Origin: Pezizomycotina sp. ARF18
Lineage: Eukaryota; Ascomycota
Assembly (NCBI GenBank): GCA_002224055.1
Contig: AZLU01000352.1
Coordinates: 1-28,272, forward strand
DNA length: 28,272 bases
Direction of reading: 5' to 3'
Positions 19,047 to 28,272 of this stretch are shown here, piece by piece. Below the pieces are notes generated by a model. It was not told the DNA's origin. It did not search any database and was given only the letters and a program-made list of their open reading frames with translations. The position numbers were made by a program, and so were the translations under genes. Numbering within the stretch: position 1 is the stretch's first letter; the number at the start of each line of letters is the position of its first letter.

Positions 19047-19799
19047 TTAAAAAAAAAGGCAGGGATAGAAGGAGAAAAAAAACAACAGAAGAAAATCCCC
19101 TTCCTTGGTGTCCTTGATCCTCTTAGCTGATGTTAATAGGAATCGACTGCCGCCGATAGTAATAGTGGAAGACTTCCCATCAATGAGGTTCTGGAGATCT
19201 TGCTTAGAGAGAGCCATCGGCGCAGCGGCACCACCTTGCGCTTGCTGACATCCCCGTCCAGTGGGATTACTCGGGTCACACAATTGTGCTGGCTGTGCTG
19301 GGGCCGCTGGAGCTGCTTGGGCCGCAGGTTGAGCAGCCGGCGCCGGAGCCGCGGGCTGTTGCATCGCTGCCTGCGCCTGCGCCTGTTGCGCCGCCGCCTG
19401 TGCCGCCGCAGCTTCCGCAGCGGCCTGCTGAGCTTGAGCCTGTTGCGCGCGACCTGGTTCGCCTGGTTCTGCGCGTCGACCGAGTCCTTCTGCGCCTTCT
19501 GCTGCTCGGCAAACTCCTTTTTCTGCTCCTGGGTCTGCTTGTGTCCCTGCCACAGCGAGGCGCCGACACCGAGAAGGGCTGGAACGGCGAACATACCGAA
19601 GTTGGCCAGCATACCGCGTTTCTCGGCTGACATGCCCCTGTCTTGACAGGATTGACGCCAGTGGGTGGGAGGGGTGTAGGTGGCTTGCCTCCTGCCGCTC
19701 GGGCCATGGGAGGCATGAAAGCCTCCCCGGCGTGGGGAAGGCGATCGCCTGTCCAGTGGTCATGGCGAGGACGAGCAGGGAGAAACAAGAGGTCTTCAT
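19047..19799 (-). CDS. Ala/Gln-rich secreted protein with hydrophobic segment and coiled coil (frame-broken)
   Basis: The ATG at 19799 opens a signal peptide (MKTSCFSLLVLAMTTGQAIA). A shift at the CCCC run 19725-19728 leads to a Pro-rich segment (MPPMARAAGGKPPTPLPP). A shift near 19632-19640 leads to MSAEKRGMLANFGMFAVPAL and a Gln/Lys/Glu coiled coil (about 19450-19560). A two-base insertion in a GCGCGC tract (19445-19451) returns to the first frame. There follow about 50 residues almost wholly Ala and Gln, then a Pro/Ala stretch, CDPSNPTGRGC (two cysteines) and a C-terminal block (SKQDLQNLIDGKSSTITIGG). The frame runs to 19047, but the true stop is probably nearer 19090. GC content is well above that of the flanks. 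I do not know the family. A cell-wall or surface role is a guess. Confidence 0.65.
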   Translation of the reverse strand: MKTSCFSLLVLAMTTGQAIAFPTPGRLSCLPWPERQEASHLHPSHPLASILSRQGHVSRETRYAGQLRYVRRSSPSRCRRLAVAGTQADPGAEKGVCRAAEGAEGLGRRAEPGEPGRAQQAQAQQAAAEAAAAQAAAQQAQAQAAMQQPAAPAPAAQPAAQAAPAAPAQPAQLCDPSNPTGRGCQQAQGGAAAPMALSKQDLQNLIDGKSSTITIGGSRFLLTSAKRIKDTKEGDFLLLFFFSFYPCLFF

Positions 19800-20020
19800 T
19801 TTGAATGGTAGGAAATTCTACTGGGAAAAAAAGGAAAGAAGAATTGATTAAATTGTTGAAAAAAAGTCAAAAGAGAGACAAGAAGCGAAGGGGATTAGCT
19901 GTCGAAGCTTGTAGAAGGGAATGCGAAAGCTTAAAGAATGAATTCGAATCGAAAGCAGGTCGAGGGAGCGTGAGATGATGGTGAATTGGATTGTGACCAA
20001 GAATCGGGCTCCGTGGATTC

Positions 20021-20028
20021 TTTTATAA
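20021..20028 (-). promoter_or_regulatory. TATA box candidate for the Ala/Gln-rich gene
   Basis: Reads TTATAAAA on the minus strand, about 225 bases upstream of the ATG at 19799. Confidence 0.4.
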
Positions 20029-20099
20029 CTACCGTGCTGGAGTATTATTATCATGAGTCTGGCAACTTGAACAAAACTAGAGGGTCGGCTATCGGGCAT

Positions 20100-22489
20100 C
20101 TGATTCGTAAACCTGGGACATCATCATTCTCGATATCGCCACTTGTCTTACACATTTTCTCATATCTCACTTGGCATACGAGCTTGGCCTCACAATGTCG
20201 GTCCGATGTTAATTTGTCTCTGTTCCTGCATCATTGAAGTTCGCGTAGCCACGGTTGAATCCAACCCGTGGTGGTTTCCCGTGTCAACGGTATTATACGG
20301 TTTGTGTTTACTCAGTGAGATCAAAAGAGTCGCTAAGATTACTACTCCAGATCCAGGAACAGAAACACCGTTATAATGCTGAATTACCGTTGTCTGTGAG
20401 TACGAGAAGTTCAGAGCGATCTGGTTCAAGCTTCTATACCTAAGCGACGGTTCCAGATTTCAGGGATCCGGATGTCGTATTGGCGGAGACCCTTAGACGT
20501 CATCTCCTAGGATCCAACAGGATCAACCTCGATGGAAGACTTTTCTTATCGCTTATCGTTATTGAATTACCCCTCTAAAAGCTTGCATGATTTTGGCCCT
20601 GTTATAGAACAATGAAACGCTTTAAAAACAAAACTCGTACTCTTCTTTCAATTTTGGCGCAGGATACGAACTACGAGACGAAACATAACAAACGTGATAT
20701 ACCCGCTGGTTACCTCCCGGAATCTTCATCTCATGTTCTATTGGAATCGGATTTATTAGAGAAATTTTCGATTAATAATAACGACTTTTCATTTAATGAC
20801 GACTTTTCATTTAACGTTATCACTAGAAGGCGTCTAAGTTCTTTCGATATTCTAAGATTGGCGATGTTTCTATTATTGGAATCACCAAGACCGTACCGGC
20901 CCTTTATACGAGCTTATGATTAGAAACAGGCCGATAGTACGAAAATATGATTGCAGCAACTTTACCTGGTTTAATTTTCTTTAAGATTGCAGTTAGACAA
21001 AGCACGTAACATCGCGAAGTCCAGGCTTCTATGGATGTGTCATTGAAAAAGCTGTGTTCTTTGTACTGCCATGTTCAAGTTCATCCTTCTTCGCCTATTA
21101 ACCCTTAAGATTACATCTCGTCTATAGACCTAAGACCTCGAAATCCTTGCTTGGCTTGAATGTAAAACAAATCTTCATGTTCATCATGGGTACAGTTAGA
21201 TTTTAGCCTTTAAGTGTGTTTTTAGGATTCGGGTGATCGAGATAACAGGATCAATCGGGCGTATTTCTCTCCAAAGGCCGCCTTCGTGAATACGTACTTC
21301 TGTTGCCAACCTAAGTCCAGAAAACCCGACACCAGTACCGTTTCTAATAATCTTGTTCTATAAACCTTCCCGCTTTCTCTATAATAAATCGGAGTTCAAT
21401 AAATAATTTGGGATTTCATATTTCGAGATCTTGCTGTTCAATATTGTACCGTAACGTAAAACCTCACTTCAGGAAACTACTTCGCCTACCTGTCGTGTAC
21501 TCAAATCTATATTCAATAAATGTGTTACAAACGAAATTTACTATTTTCTGTTCATACCTTCCCTCTCAATCTACCAATGTGTCTTTTCATAGAAAAAAAG
21601 AAGGGAAAGACATAAAAATGTTTGCATCGAATCAAGGGAGGTGGGCTGCTTCTCTAAACTGACAAAGAATTCGCCGACAGAGCGGATGAATGTCCATTTG
21701 CTCAGTTCAGAAGCTTCTGATGCCAGACATAGCACTCGCCTCCAAGCGTTTTGTATGTTCAGTCTACGGTCAGACGGAGAGTGTTATATACCACGGCACT
21801 AAATCACGAACCCGAAGAACCCGTCCCCAGTCATCCTAGATACTAATAAGTTTATTGAATCATCGTTTGCAGGTTGTGAATCCATGAGCATGGCCGCTTA
21901 GTTTAACCTACCTTCTTCGCGTGGGAATCGCTTCCACACGTCTATAGAACACTGCGCTGTCTCTGAAGCGCAACCCAGCACTATCGTTCAAATCTCGCCG
22001 CGGGTTAACGGGAATTTCCTTAACCGCTCAACCAGCAGTGTCAGTTCGCGTTTCACGATGTCAAGATCGAGGAAAGACGACCGCCAGTCCGAAACATCCA
22101 CTAAGGACTCCCGAGAGAGACCTAGGCTAATGTTCCAAACAGTAACAAGGTCCCTTATCGGCCGTACAGTTGCTTTTTCCTTGCTGCTTATCTCTCCCCC
22201 TAACCCTGCATTTAGCCTCCTGTCTTCATCGAATAGCGTAAGAGCGATGACGGAGGGGAAATCCGTCTTTTTTTCGTCCCACCCTTATCGAGCTTATTGC
22301 CGCCTTAAATTTTGCTAACTCATAAATACTCCAGGCTTGCCCAATCTTCTACAACGGAAGAGACAAGTCATTGTCTTAGTTTATACATCGGAATCGATTG
22401 AAATCTTCGCGATAAATTGTCATTACACACCGTGCCAGACTCTATTTTATCCTCTATCCTCCAAGTTCAAGCGCTCAAACTAAATCGCA
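20100..22489. other. Long gene-poor stretch
   Basis: No gene here is well supported. Plus-strand ATG frames at 20612-20923 (103 codons) and 22058-22318 (86 codons) are open but match nothing I know. The first contains a short tandem repeat (20783-20818). The rest is AT-rich with frequent stops in all frames. Confidence 0.45.
20783..20818 (+). repeat. Two-copy 18-base tandem repeat
   Basis: Two adjacent 18-base units begin GACTTTTCATTTAA and differ only at their last bases. In the frame of the 20612-20923 ORF each encodes a DFSFN unit. Confidence 0.8.
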
Positions 22490-22955
22490 ATGAAGTTCCT
22501 CTTCACATTTTTCTTCCTCCTGTTCACTTCCGTCTTTGCGCAAAATACCGTGGTTGTCGGTAAGTGATCTCTCTAGCCTTCCCCCTCAGCGCATGTTAAT
22601 GAACAGCACACTCTCTGCCAGGCTATCATTTCACAATCAGCTAATCCCTACTAACAACAATCTCTCAGGCACAACTCAAGAAATAACTGCACCCTTATCG
22701 ACAGACACAAGCATCCCTAGCGGTACATTACAACAAGCAGCACCGTCGTAACCCGATTACAGGAGTAGCGACAACGAACGGAACGCAGCCGCTGCTGACA
22801 GTACACTCCATGACATCCGTAAAAACGAAGACGGAAAGCGCAGCTGCGACGTCGACGAAGGCGCCGGTGCAGTGGGAGCCAGCGAGGCGATGGATATCAG
22901 GAAGGTTATGGGTGTTGCAGCGGGAGTCGTGGCGGCGATATTCGTTGCGCTGTGA
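22490..22955 (+). CDS. Small probable GPI-anchored secreted protein (frame-broken)
   Basis: The ATG at 22490 starts a signal peptide (MKFLFTFFFLLFTSVFAQ). A phase-1 intron (22560-22668, GTAAGT donor, CTAAC branch, CTCAG acceptor) follows after 23 codons. Exon 2 encodes a Ser/Thr-rich chain: first TTQEITAPLSTDTSIPSG, then after a shift near 22745 PITGVATTNGTQPLLTVHS and a Thr/Ala/Lys stretch. A second shift near 22865-22880 restores the first frame and gives SEAMDIRKVMGVAAGVVAAI, ending at a stop at 22955. A short signal peptide, a Ser/Thr-rich middle and a hydrophobic tail ending the protein are the marks of fungal GPI-anchored wall or membrane proteins. The tail's GASEA region could hold the omega site. 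About 115 residues. No family is recognised. Confidence 0.65.
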
Positions 22956-23645
22956 GGAGTTTTCTAAGAAGACGTCATTGCGATGTTAACGGGACAAGGG
23001 TTGGGAGTGATTATCATGTGTCGAGCAATATACAGATTCATGACGGTCGTGACAAGGTAGTCTCTGGAGTTGTCGTGGGGCTTTGTTCTCTGCCGTGATT
23101 TTACCCTGTTTGAATTAGTTAACCCGCGCTTGGATTATGATCTGTACATAACGCTATTTGTTACTAATTAACAAGGCCCTGGTATTGTCCGCGTATTGCG
23201 TAACGCTTGCCACGCTTGCCCGTCGCAATCGATTTGATAGCATTCGGCACTTGAAGGGTTTGTCAAGACGACCGAGGGGAAAAACTCTTCAACTCATTAA
23301 CGTCATCATAGTTGATGTACTATATACTAGCAACTGTATCCAATTTGCCGACGTATAAGACTCTAGATCGTGACGAGTCCTGCTGTATAGACTTTGATAT
23401 CCACTCGATTGTTCAGTTCTCGGATTAGGACTCGGACCTATTTTACCATTATACAAAGGGCCTACTTGGTTTCTTCAAATGGTACTGGCTTCGAGGATAT
23501 AGTTTGAAATCTAATTAGTTACTATACTATTCAACGTAGCCTGATGATAAATTATATGAACATTACATTAGATAACAAAAATGATACTCTATATACAAGA
23601 ATAATACCACACAACCATTGCCTATCTTTCTTCCTCGCCGCTCGG
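22956..23645. other. Convergent intergenic stretch, no supported gene
   Basis: This lies between the 3' ends of a plus-strand and a minus-strand gene. It is AT-rich and should hold both polyadenylation regions. The open frame at 23158-23358 has no support. Confidence 0.5.
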
Positions 23646-24565
23646 TTAACACTTCCTCAGGCCTACTTGACCTGACTCAAAGGAACACGGTGCTCTCCTT
23701 CTTATCGCACACGAACCTCCCAACTCTCCAAACAGCTTATCGTCATCAAACAGTGCTCCTGATACGGATAATCGACACACTTCCCTCCACCGGTCTTTCC
23801 AACATGCATACAGTGCACCTCCGGCCTAACGTAGGTCAACAGCACATGAATACTCCTACACGTAACGCTATCCCTCACGCCTACTATACGTCCGAACGTC
23901 TTCTGCTTCAGCGTCGCAACACACTCCGCAACGTCAGCATACTGCTTATTCTTCCCGACGCAAGTAGTATTCTGCTTCGTGCAAATATCCGTGATTGTAG
24001 CATGTGCACTGTTGGATCTTGAAAAGATCCGGATTACTAGCGCCGTTGAGGCGGCGCTGAAGTCGGATAGTTGGATAATGTGGAGGTCGTAGAAGTCTAC
24101 TCTGCCCTTGCTGTCGAAATGCAGAAGCCGACTTGCTTCAGTTCCCGACGAGTTTTCCGGTTTGACGTTCGTGCGGCGAGGTAGACTGTCGAGCTGGCGA
24201 CGGAGGCACACTCGGACGAGAAGCCGTCGAATTGGAAGGATGTCAGGGCAGCGTTGGTGGGGTTGTTTCCTGGCTGCGGCGACAAAGCGAAGAAGTACTC
24301 GATGGAATCCTGGAGGGACGTGAAGTTGCCGATCGGGGAGATGCGGCCTTCCGCTGTCGGGGCAAAGAGGTTCGGCGGTACGGCGGAGGAGGATTGATGA
24401 TAGGGAGGAAATTCGGGTACATGACCGGTGGTAGATCTCCTTACCGTGTTGAAGTTGCGCGTGCGAAGTTGACCGCGGGTGCGGGCCGGGAGGGGTGTAG
24501 CGCGCCGCCGCAGAGAGGGCGAAGATGAGGATCGTGAAGACGGCGGAGAGGCGAAGGTTAGCCAT
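23646..24565 (-). CDS. Conserved fungal secreted protein of unknown function (frame-broken)
   Basis: The ATG at 24565 opens a signal peptide (MANLRLSAVFTILIFALSAA). After a shift near 24450 the second frame carries VPPNLFAPTAEGRISPIGNF and SIEYFFALSPQPGNNPT through SSTVYLAARTSNR. A shift near 24130 returns to the first frame with LHFDSKGRVDFYDLHIIQLS, NTTCVGKNKQYADVAECV, VTCRSIHVLLTYVRPEVHC and TGGGKCVDYPY. A final shift near 23745 gives FDDDKLFGELGG and a stop at 23646. The RSIH...RPxVHC...GGGKCVD block is one I recognise from many ascomycete secreted proteins, with no assigned function. Six or more cysteines in the C-terminal half suggest disulfides. Full length would be about 305 residues. 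It is one of the best-supported genes here despite three frame changes. Confidence 0.75.
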
Positions 24566-24789
24566 GACTGAATCAATAATTAGTTGATGGCTATAAGGAA
24601 GGATCTGACGTTGAAAGAAGCGAGAATACTCTTTGGAAGCGCTCATCTATAAGTACTTAAAATCAGTATATGTCGCTGCTCTTTGTTCCTTGCTGTCGTT
24701 GACAAACAGTAACTTGTTTCATTTAAGATTGCAATATAACATCCTCGCCCTGAATACTGAGATCTCCTTGTTCGCTCTCTACCTTCCCG

Positions 24790-24800
24790 AGCTTTATTTA
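24790..24800 (-). promoter_or_regulatory. Weak TATA-like element upstream of the conserved secreted protein
   Basis: Minus-strand TTTAAATAAAG about 230 bases before the ATG at 24565. It is AT-rich and could be chance. Confidence 0.25.
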
Positions 24801-24809
24801 AACCGAGTG

Positions 24810-26786
24810 TATACGTTGAAAGAGCCAAACTAAACCTAATATCTGCCGAGATCATCGTCGGGAAGAGGTCCTTGCATTTTCCTTCCCGTATAACCATCGC
24901 GCTTTCAAGGTCGCTGACAGGCTCGCTTCTCAGTGCTTCCATATTCACAATTTGCGTTTCGCAACAGATCATTTGAACTCATGATGGGAAGCATTGAGAA
25001 GATTCTAGTAGGGACTAGCTAAACGTCAGGGCTTCGCGCTTCAAGCTAAAAGCAAACTGAATTTCATTTCAACAAAGACAAAAAGGGAATAGTACTTAGA
25101 AGCTGCTTGTCTTGTCCTTGTTTTCCTTCTACGGTGTTCTTGCTACTAATATGTCTTAACACCAGACGAATACTTACAGCAAAGGTACTTAAGAATAAGA
25201 AATAGACACTACTAGATAACCGGAAAAATCCGAACGATTGTATGTAATATATCTCCATCATCGTGGGAACGGATTCTACTGCCCATTTTTCCATCGTGAG
25301 TATCGGAACTAGTACGGATGACGATCTATCGATGGCACAAATATACTAGCAGTACTGCTATCTGCTCTAATAGCTATTCACCAAGAATTCGAACGATCGC
25401 AATGCGAAGAGACGAAAACGCTGCAACTGGCAGCAGTGTGTCGCTCGAGACTCGACCTTTCAAGGAGGAAATCAGACAAAGGTTGTTGCTGGCGGTCGTT
25501 GCGATATCAGAATGTCAAAGCTGGGTGACGAGCAGGGGCTGTGAGGTAGATGGCTGTGATTGTGGAGGCGCCGGAGCCGATGAGGATGATGATGACGGCG
25601 TGGGGAGGGCAATCGGTGGCGGCTGCACGGTAGCGGACTTGAAGTGAATATTCGGAGACAAAAGTGTAGGAAGTAAGGCAAGGCATAATACGTTTCAAAT
25701 TTCGAAGAGCGTTAGTGTGGACTGGGATCTAAACAGGTTGGCGGATTGCTGAAGAGTATTCTTGGCGGCCTTTAAATTAATCACTGTAATACGAATCCCG
25801 CAATTCCGAGTATCTCCCCGAGTTACACACGTTAAGGGACAGGATCAACCTATAGCTAGTTGCATTGGCGAAGAAACAAAATCGTAATCTAAACATTCCC
25901 ATTCCTTCCCCAGAGATTATTCGTCCTTGAATCCTTTGACATCCATAGCATTTCAAAGGGACCAAGTAATCGATACAATCCAGCGCGTAAGAAACGTGAC
26001 TGGTGTTCATGAGACTATTAGTTGGACCATGCAAAATATGAAGGTGTTTTCGCTTTTTGGAAGCGACAAAAGCCAGCTCAGCATTCCCCTGCATATAGAC
26101 CTGCTGCATGATGGAAATCTTCGTCAAAAGGTATCCAATAGGTGTAGCTACCTCTGCTTTCCGGCTGACAAATCCCGATGAATCTGCATCTCCTTGTCAT
26201 GTCAGCGAACGATTTGTTCTCCATGCAGGGCAGCGAAGATCAGAGAATCGTGAATTACGCATCTCCCCAGTCATACAGATCGTACGCGAATAAGAACACC
26301 AGGAGCCCTTAAACTACAGAGATACATACTTCTTGCGGACGAGATTTACATTTCAATTCTATCTTAGCAAAACGGGACAGCCCTTATAAGCTTATGACAG
26401 CACTTTAAGTCTCGATCTAGCATCTGTTTGGACTCTGTGACTAACTCTATTCCTATAGAAGCGAGGGAGAGGAGACATTCCATGCTTATTCGATCACATC
26501 ATGTGGCCTCAAAAACCAACCGCCTGGATAATACTGTTTTGCCTGGTGTGGTGTTGGTTTAGGTCGGAATGACTCATCGATCGGACGTAATGGTGATAAG
26601 AGTCGGCTCTTTTTCGCTGCTAGAGATCGATACGAATCCCGACGTGTCGAGGAACCAAACAAGTCCCTTTCAGTCCCTTTGGAAAATTTTGTTTTTCATC
26701 AGTGCGTACCATCCACGATCAGCATTGACGGTGGAAAAATGCATGCTAGGAGCATCTACTAGTAGAAAAAAATTCGTAATCTTTGT
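24810..26786. other. Long gene-poor stretch
   Basis: Many short open frames occur on both strands, none convincing. A GC-richer island at 25500-25640 is open on both strands. On the minus strand one frame reads as Ser/Pro-rich (LPTPSSSSSSAPAPP) and another as a hydrophobic segment. On the plus strand the same bases give an Asp-rich run from an ATG at 25402. It may be an exon of a small secreted or membrane protein, but start and splice sites were not found. Confidence 0.4.
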
Positions 26787-27800
26787 CTATCGCTGATCAT
26801 CTAACAAACATGCCAAATTTCCTCTCATCCCTAGTCCTCCATAAGCTCCCGCGCCCCTCATCCTCCCAATCTCCTCGATCGCCTCGTTAACCTCTGTTCG
26901 TCCACCTCCCCATCGCCAGAGTCTTTCTAGCCTGCCTCAAAAAGACCTCCTTCAATCCCCCCTAAATCGACCTCGTACTCCTGCAAGCTTTCCTCTTCCT
27001 GATCATCCAGCCCGCTGTCAATACACCACCGTCAATGCTGTGCCCCAGCCCCGTAAACCTCACGTAGAAATCGCTGAGCAACGTCACCGGAGCCCTGTAA
27101 TCGTTCCTCCACCGTCTACCATCGCCTCGCAATACTGATCATCCTGACCAATCCCGTCTTCGCCGTCGTCTCGTCGGCTAGTACGACAGTCGAAGAACCG
27201 CACGCAGACTTCCCCGGTGCCCGTATACCCCATATTATTGAAGTCCTCCCTAGCGATGAACCTTCTGCGCAAACCTCTCCGGCGTAACACCATCCAACAG
27301 CTCTTTATTCTCGTAAGCGGGAATATACTGCTCCTCCCAGTCGCTGTGTAGTACGGCGAATTGTTATCGATACCATTAAGTACTGCAGTTCTCCACCACG
27401 GTCGCCGTCGTCGCGCCGTAGTAAGTCCGGTAGACGGCCAGCTCCGACCCGAAGACCTTTCTGTGGAAGGATCGAGCGTATCGATACGAAGAGTGCTGGT
27501 CGTAGTCGGGTGTACGAGGTGTAAGGTTCACGGTCGTCTGGTGAGAGGGAACTTCCATTCTCTGCGATCTTCTTCCTCCTTGCCGGGAGATCTTCTCGTC
27601 GCTGAGGCTTCCCATTTTTCCTATAGGGCCGTGCAATCTTAGTAAAAGAATTCAGAATCTCTCTGAGGAGCTTGGACCATTATTAAAAGACAGAAAAGAA
27701 TGGAAGTGCTATAAGGGCTTACGTCAAGGAATTGAGGAAGGCAGTATCCCTGTCTGTATCCGCCCCCGGTTCAGCTTCTAACTTGCTCTATACTACTGAT
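26787..27800 (-). CDS. Unrecognised multi-exon gene (frame-broken)
   Basis: I do not recognise this gene. Coding-like minus-strand segments follow one another: GADTDRDTAFLNSL (about 27725-27770); a probable intron (GTAAGC donor near 27724, acceptor CTATAG near 27621); then SSLSPDDREPYTSYTR, YRYARSFHRKVFGSELAVY (about 27425-27485), NGIDNNSPYY, DWEEQYIPAYENKELLDGV (about 27290-27345), FNNMGYTGTGEVCVRFFDC (about 27185-27240), and SDFYVRFTGLGHSIDGG. The C-terminal stretch is TEVNEAIEEIGRMRGAGAYG with LACLLDD, and it ends at a stop at 26787. GC content here is higher than in the flanks, which supports coding. At least five shifts occur. There is no signal peptide or membrane segment in what can be read. 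Confidence 0.5.
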
Positions 27801-28272
27801 CAAGCTGTTTGCTTCAAGAAATTTCGCGATGGATAGAGAACGGGAGAGTTTGGTTCGTTGGGGATTGTTGGTTGAGGATGTTAAAGTTCTGAAAGAACAC
27901 TTGGAAGAATTCAAGAAGAAAAAATGGACAATGAAATAGACGTCACTCCAGTAGAGCTTACTCAGCCAACAGCTAAGTAAGCAAGGGATATCCCAGGAGA
28001 GATTCTTAGAACGATCTCGGAATGAAGTCTGGAAGGTCCTTGCTGATCTCTTCGGGTTGAGACGCCTAATAAGGATCCGAATGGCCGTGATGTGGCTTTT
28101 TGTGAGGGGTTTTCGGGTTCAAACGCCTAGACCTTTGACGTCAGCTCCGAGTATCTGACACAGGACATAATGCGATAGCAGAGTAGTAATGCTATAGGGC
28201 TGAGATAATGGACAATGAAAAAAAAAAAATGAAAAAAAAGAAGCTTGGAGCGAGTTTATGTCGAAGTTTATG
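27801..28272. other. Right-edge stretch, no supported gene
   Basis: Probably the 5' region of the minus-strand gene ending at 26787. The region contains A-rich tracts near 28219-28240 and two similar short motifs ending in ACGCCTA (about 28060 and 28124). No gene is visible. Confidence 0.4.

Noticed and set aside
19200-19646. Long plus-strand open frames opposite the Ala/Gln-rich gene
   Set aside because: They are the antisense of a GC-rich repetitive coding region. The minus strand has the signal peptide, the coiled coil and sensible composition, while the plus strand gives Arg/Leu/Ser-rich noise.
25402-25647. Asp-rich plus-strand ORF with a run of acidic residues
   Set aside because: The same bases read as a Ser/Pro-rich or hydrophobic frame on the minus strand. 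With no motif or splice support on either strand I did not call a gene.
1-28272. Biosynthetic gene cluster around the P450
   Set aside because: No polyketide synthase, NRPS, terpene cyclase, methyltransferase or transporter is visible in the window. A lone P450 is not enough.
1-28272. Repeat-induced point mutation as the cause of gene breakage
   Set aside because: The breaks are mainly indels, and I see no pair of long diverged repeats or strong local CpA depletion. By eye this does not fit RIP. A dinucleotide index would be needed to exclude it fully.

Overview
The window reads as nuclear DNA of a filamentous ascomycete (Pezizomycotina). Genes lie on both strands and are interrupted by short introns of about 60-110 bases with GTAAG-type donors and CTAAC or CTGAC branch sites. 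TATA-like boxes sit 60-230 bases upstream of several starts. The families are typical of such fungi: a Zn2Cys6 zinc cluster, ankyrin repeats, a Kelch membrane protein, a PhoD-like phosphatase, a class II P450, and many small secreted proteins. I see no rRNA gene, intact tRNA, CRISPR array or recognisable transposase. The species cannot be named from the sequence.

The left half is almost entirely minus strand. In order of increasing coordinate it holds: an unrecognised partial gene running off the left edge (1-513); a zinc cluster protein that appears to continue into an ankyrin-repeat region (1078-4074); a Kelch-repeat protein with one transmembrane helix (4806-6598); an unidentified coding remnant (6966-7321); a PhoD-like alkaline phosphatase (7585-9480); another coding-like remnant (9490-9795); and a cytochrome P450 (10061-11847) with a TATA box behind it.

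The middle (13.2-18.6 kb) holds mostly short genes. There is a clean small secreted ORF (13282-13566), an A17G12 homopolymer block, a degenerate zinc-cluster-like stretch near 15.3 kb, and then three small secreted-protein genes on the plus strand. Two of these, at 16602 and 18203, are paralogues. They share a phase-1 intron and a C-C-CC-C-C cysteine framework like that of inhibitor cystine knots, and the third lies between them.

The right part holds an Ala/Gln-rich secreted protein (minus, 19047-19799), a small probable GPI-anchored protein (plus, 22490-22955), a conserved fungal secreted protein of unknown function facing it tail to tail (minus, 23646-24565), and an unrecognised gene (minus, 26787-27800). 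Long stretches between them have no gene I can support.

Almost every recognisable gene is broken by one-base or two-base indels, often in homopolymers, while splice sites and key motifs are largely kept. This suggests indel errors in the assembly, recent pseudogenisation, or both. The phosphatase also seems to carry a nonsense codon and changed active-site residues, which points to true decay there. Because of the breaks, coordinates given for whole genes are outer limits, not clean reading frames. The genes do not form an obvious pathway. The common theme on the right is extracellular or cell-surface proteins.
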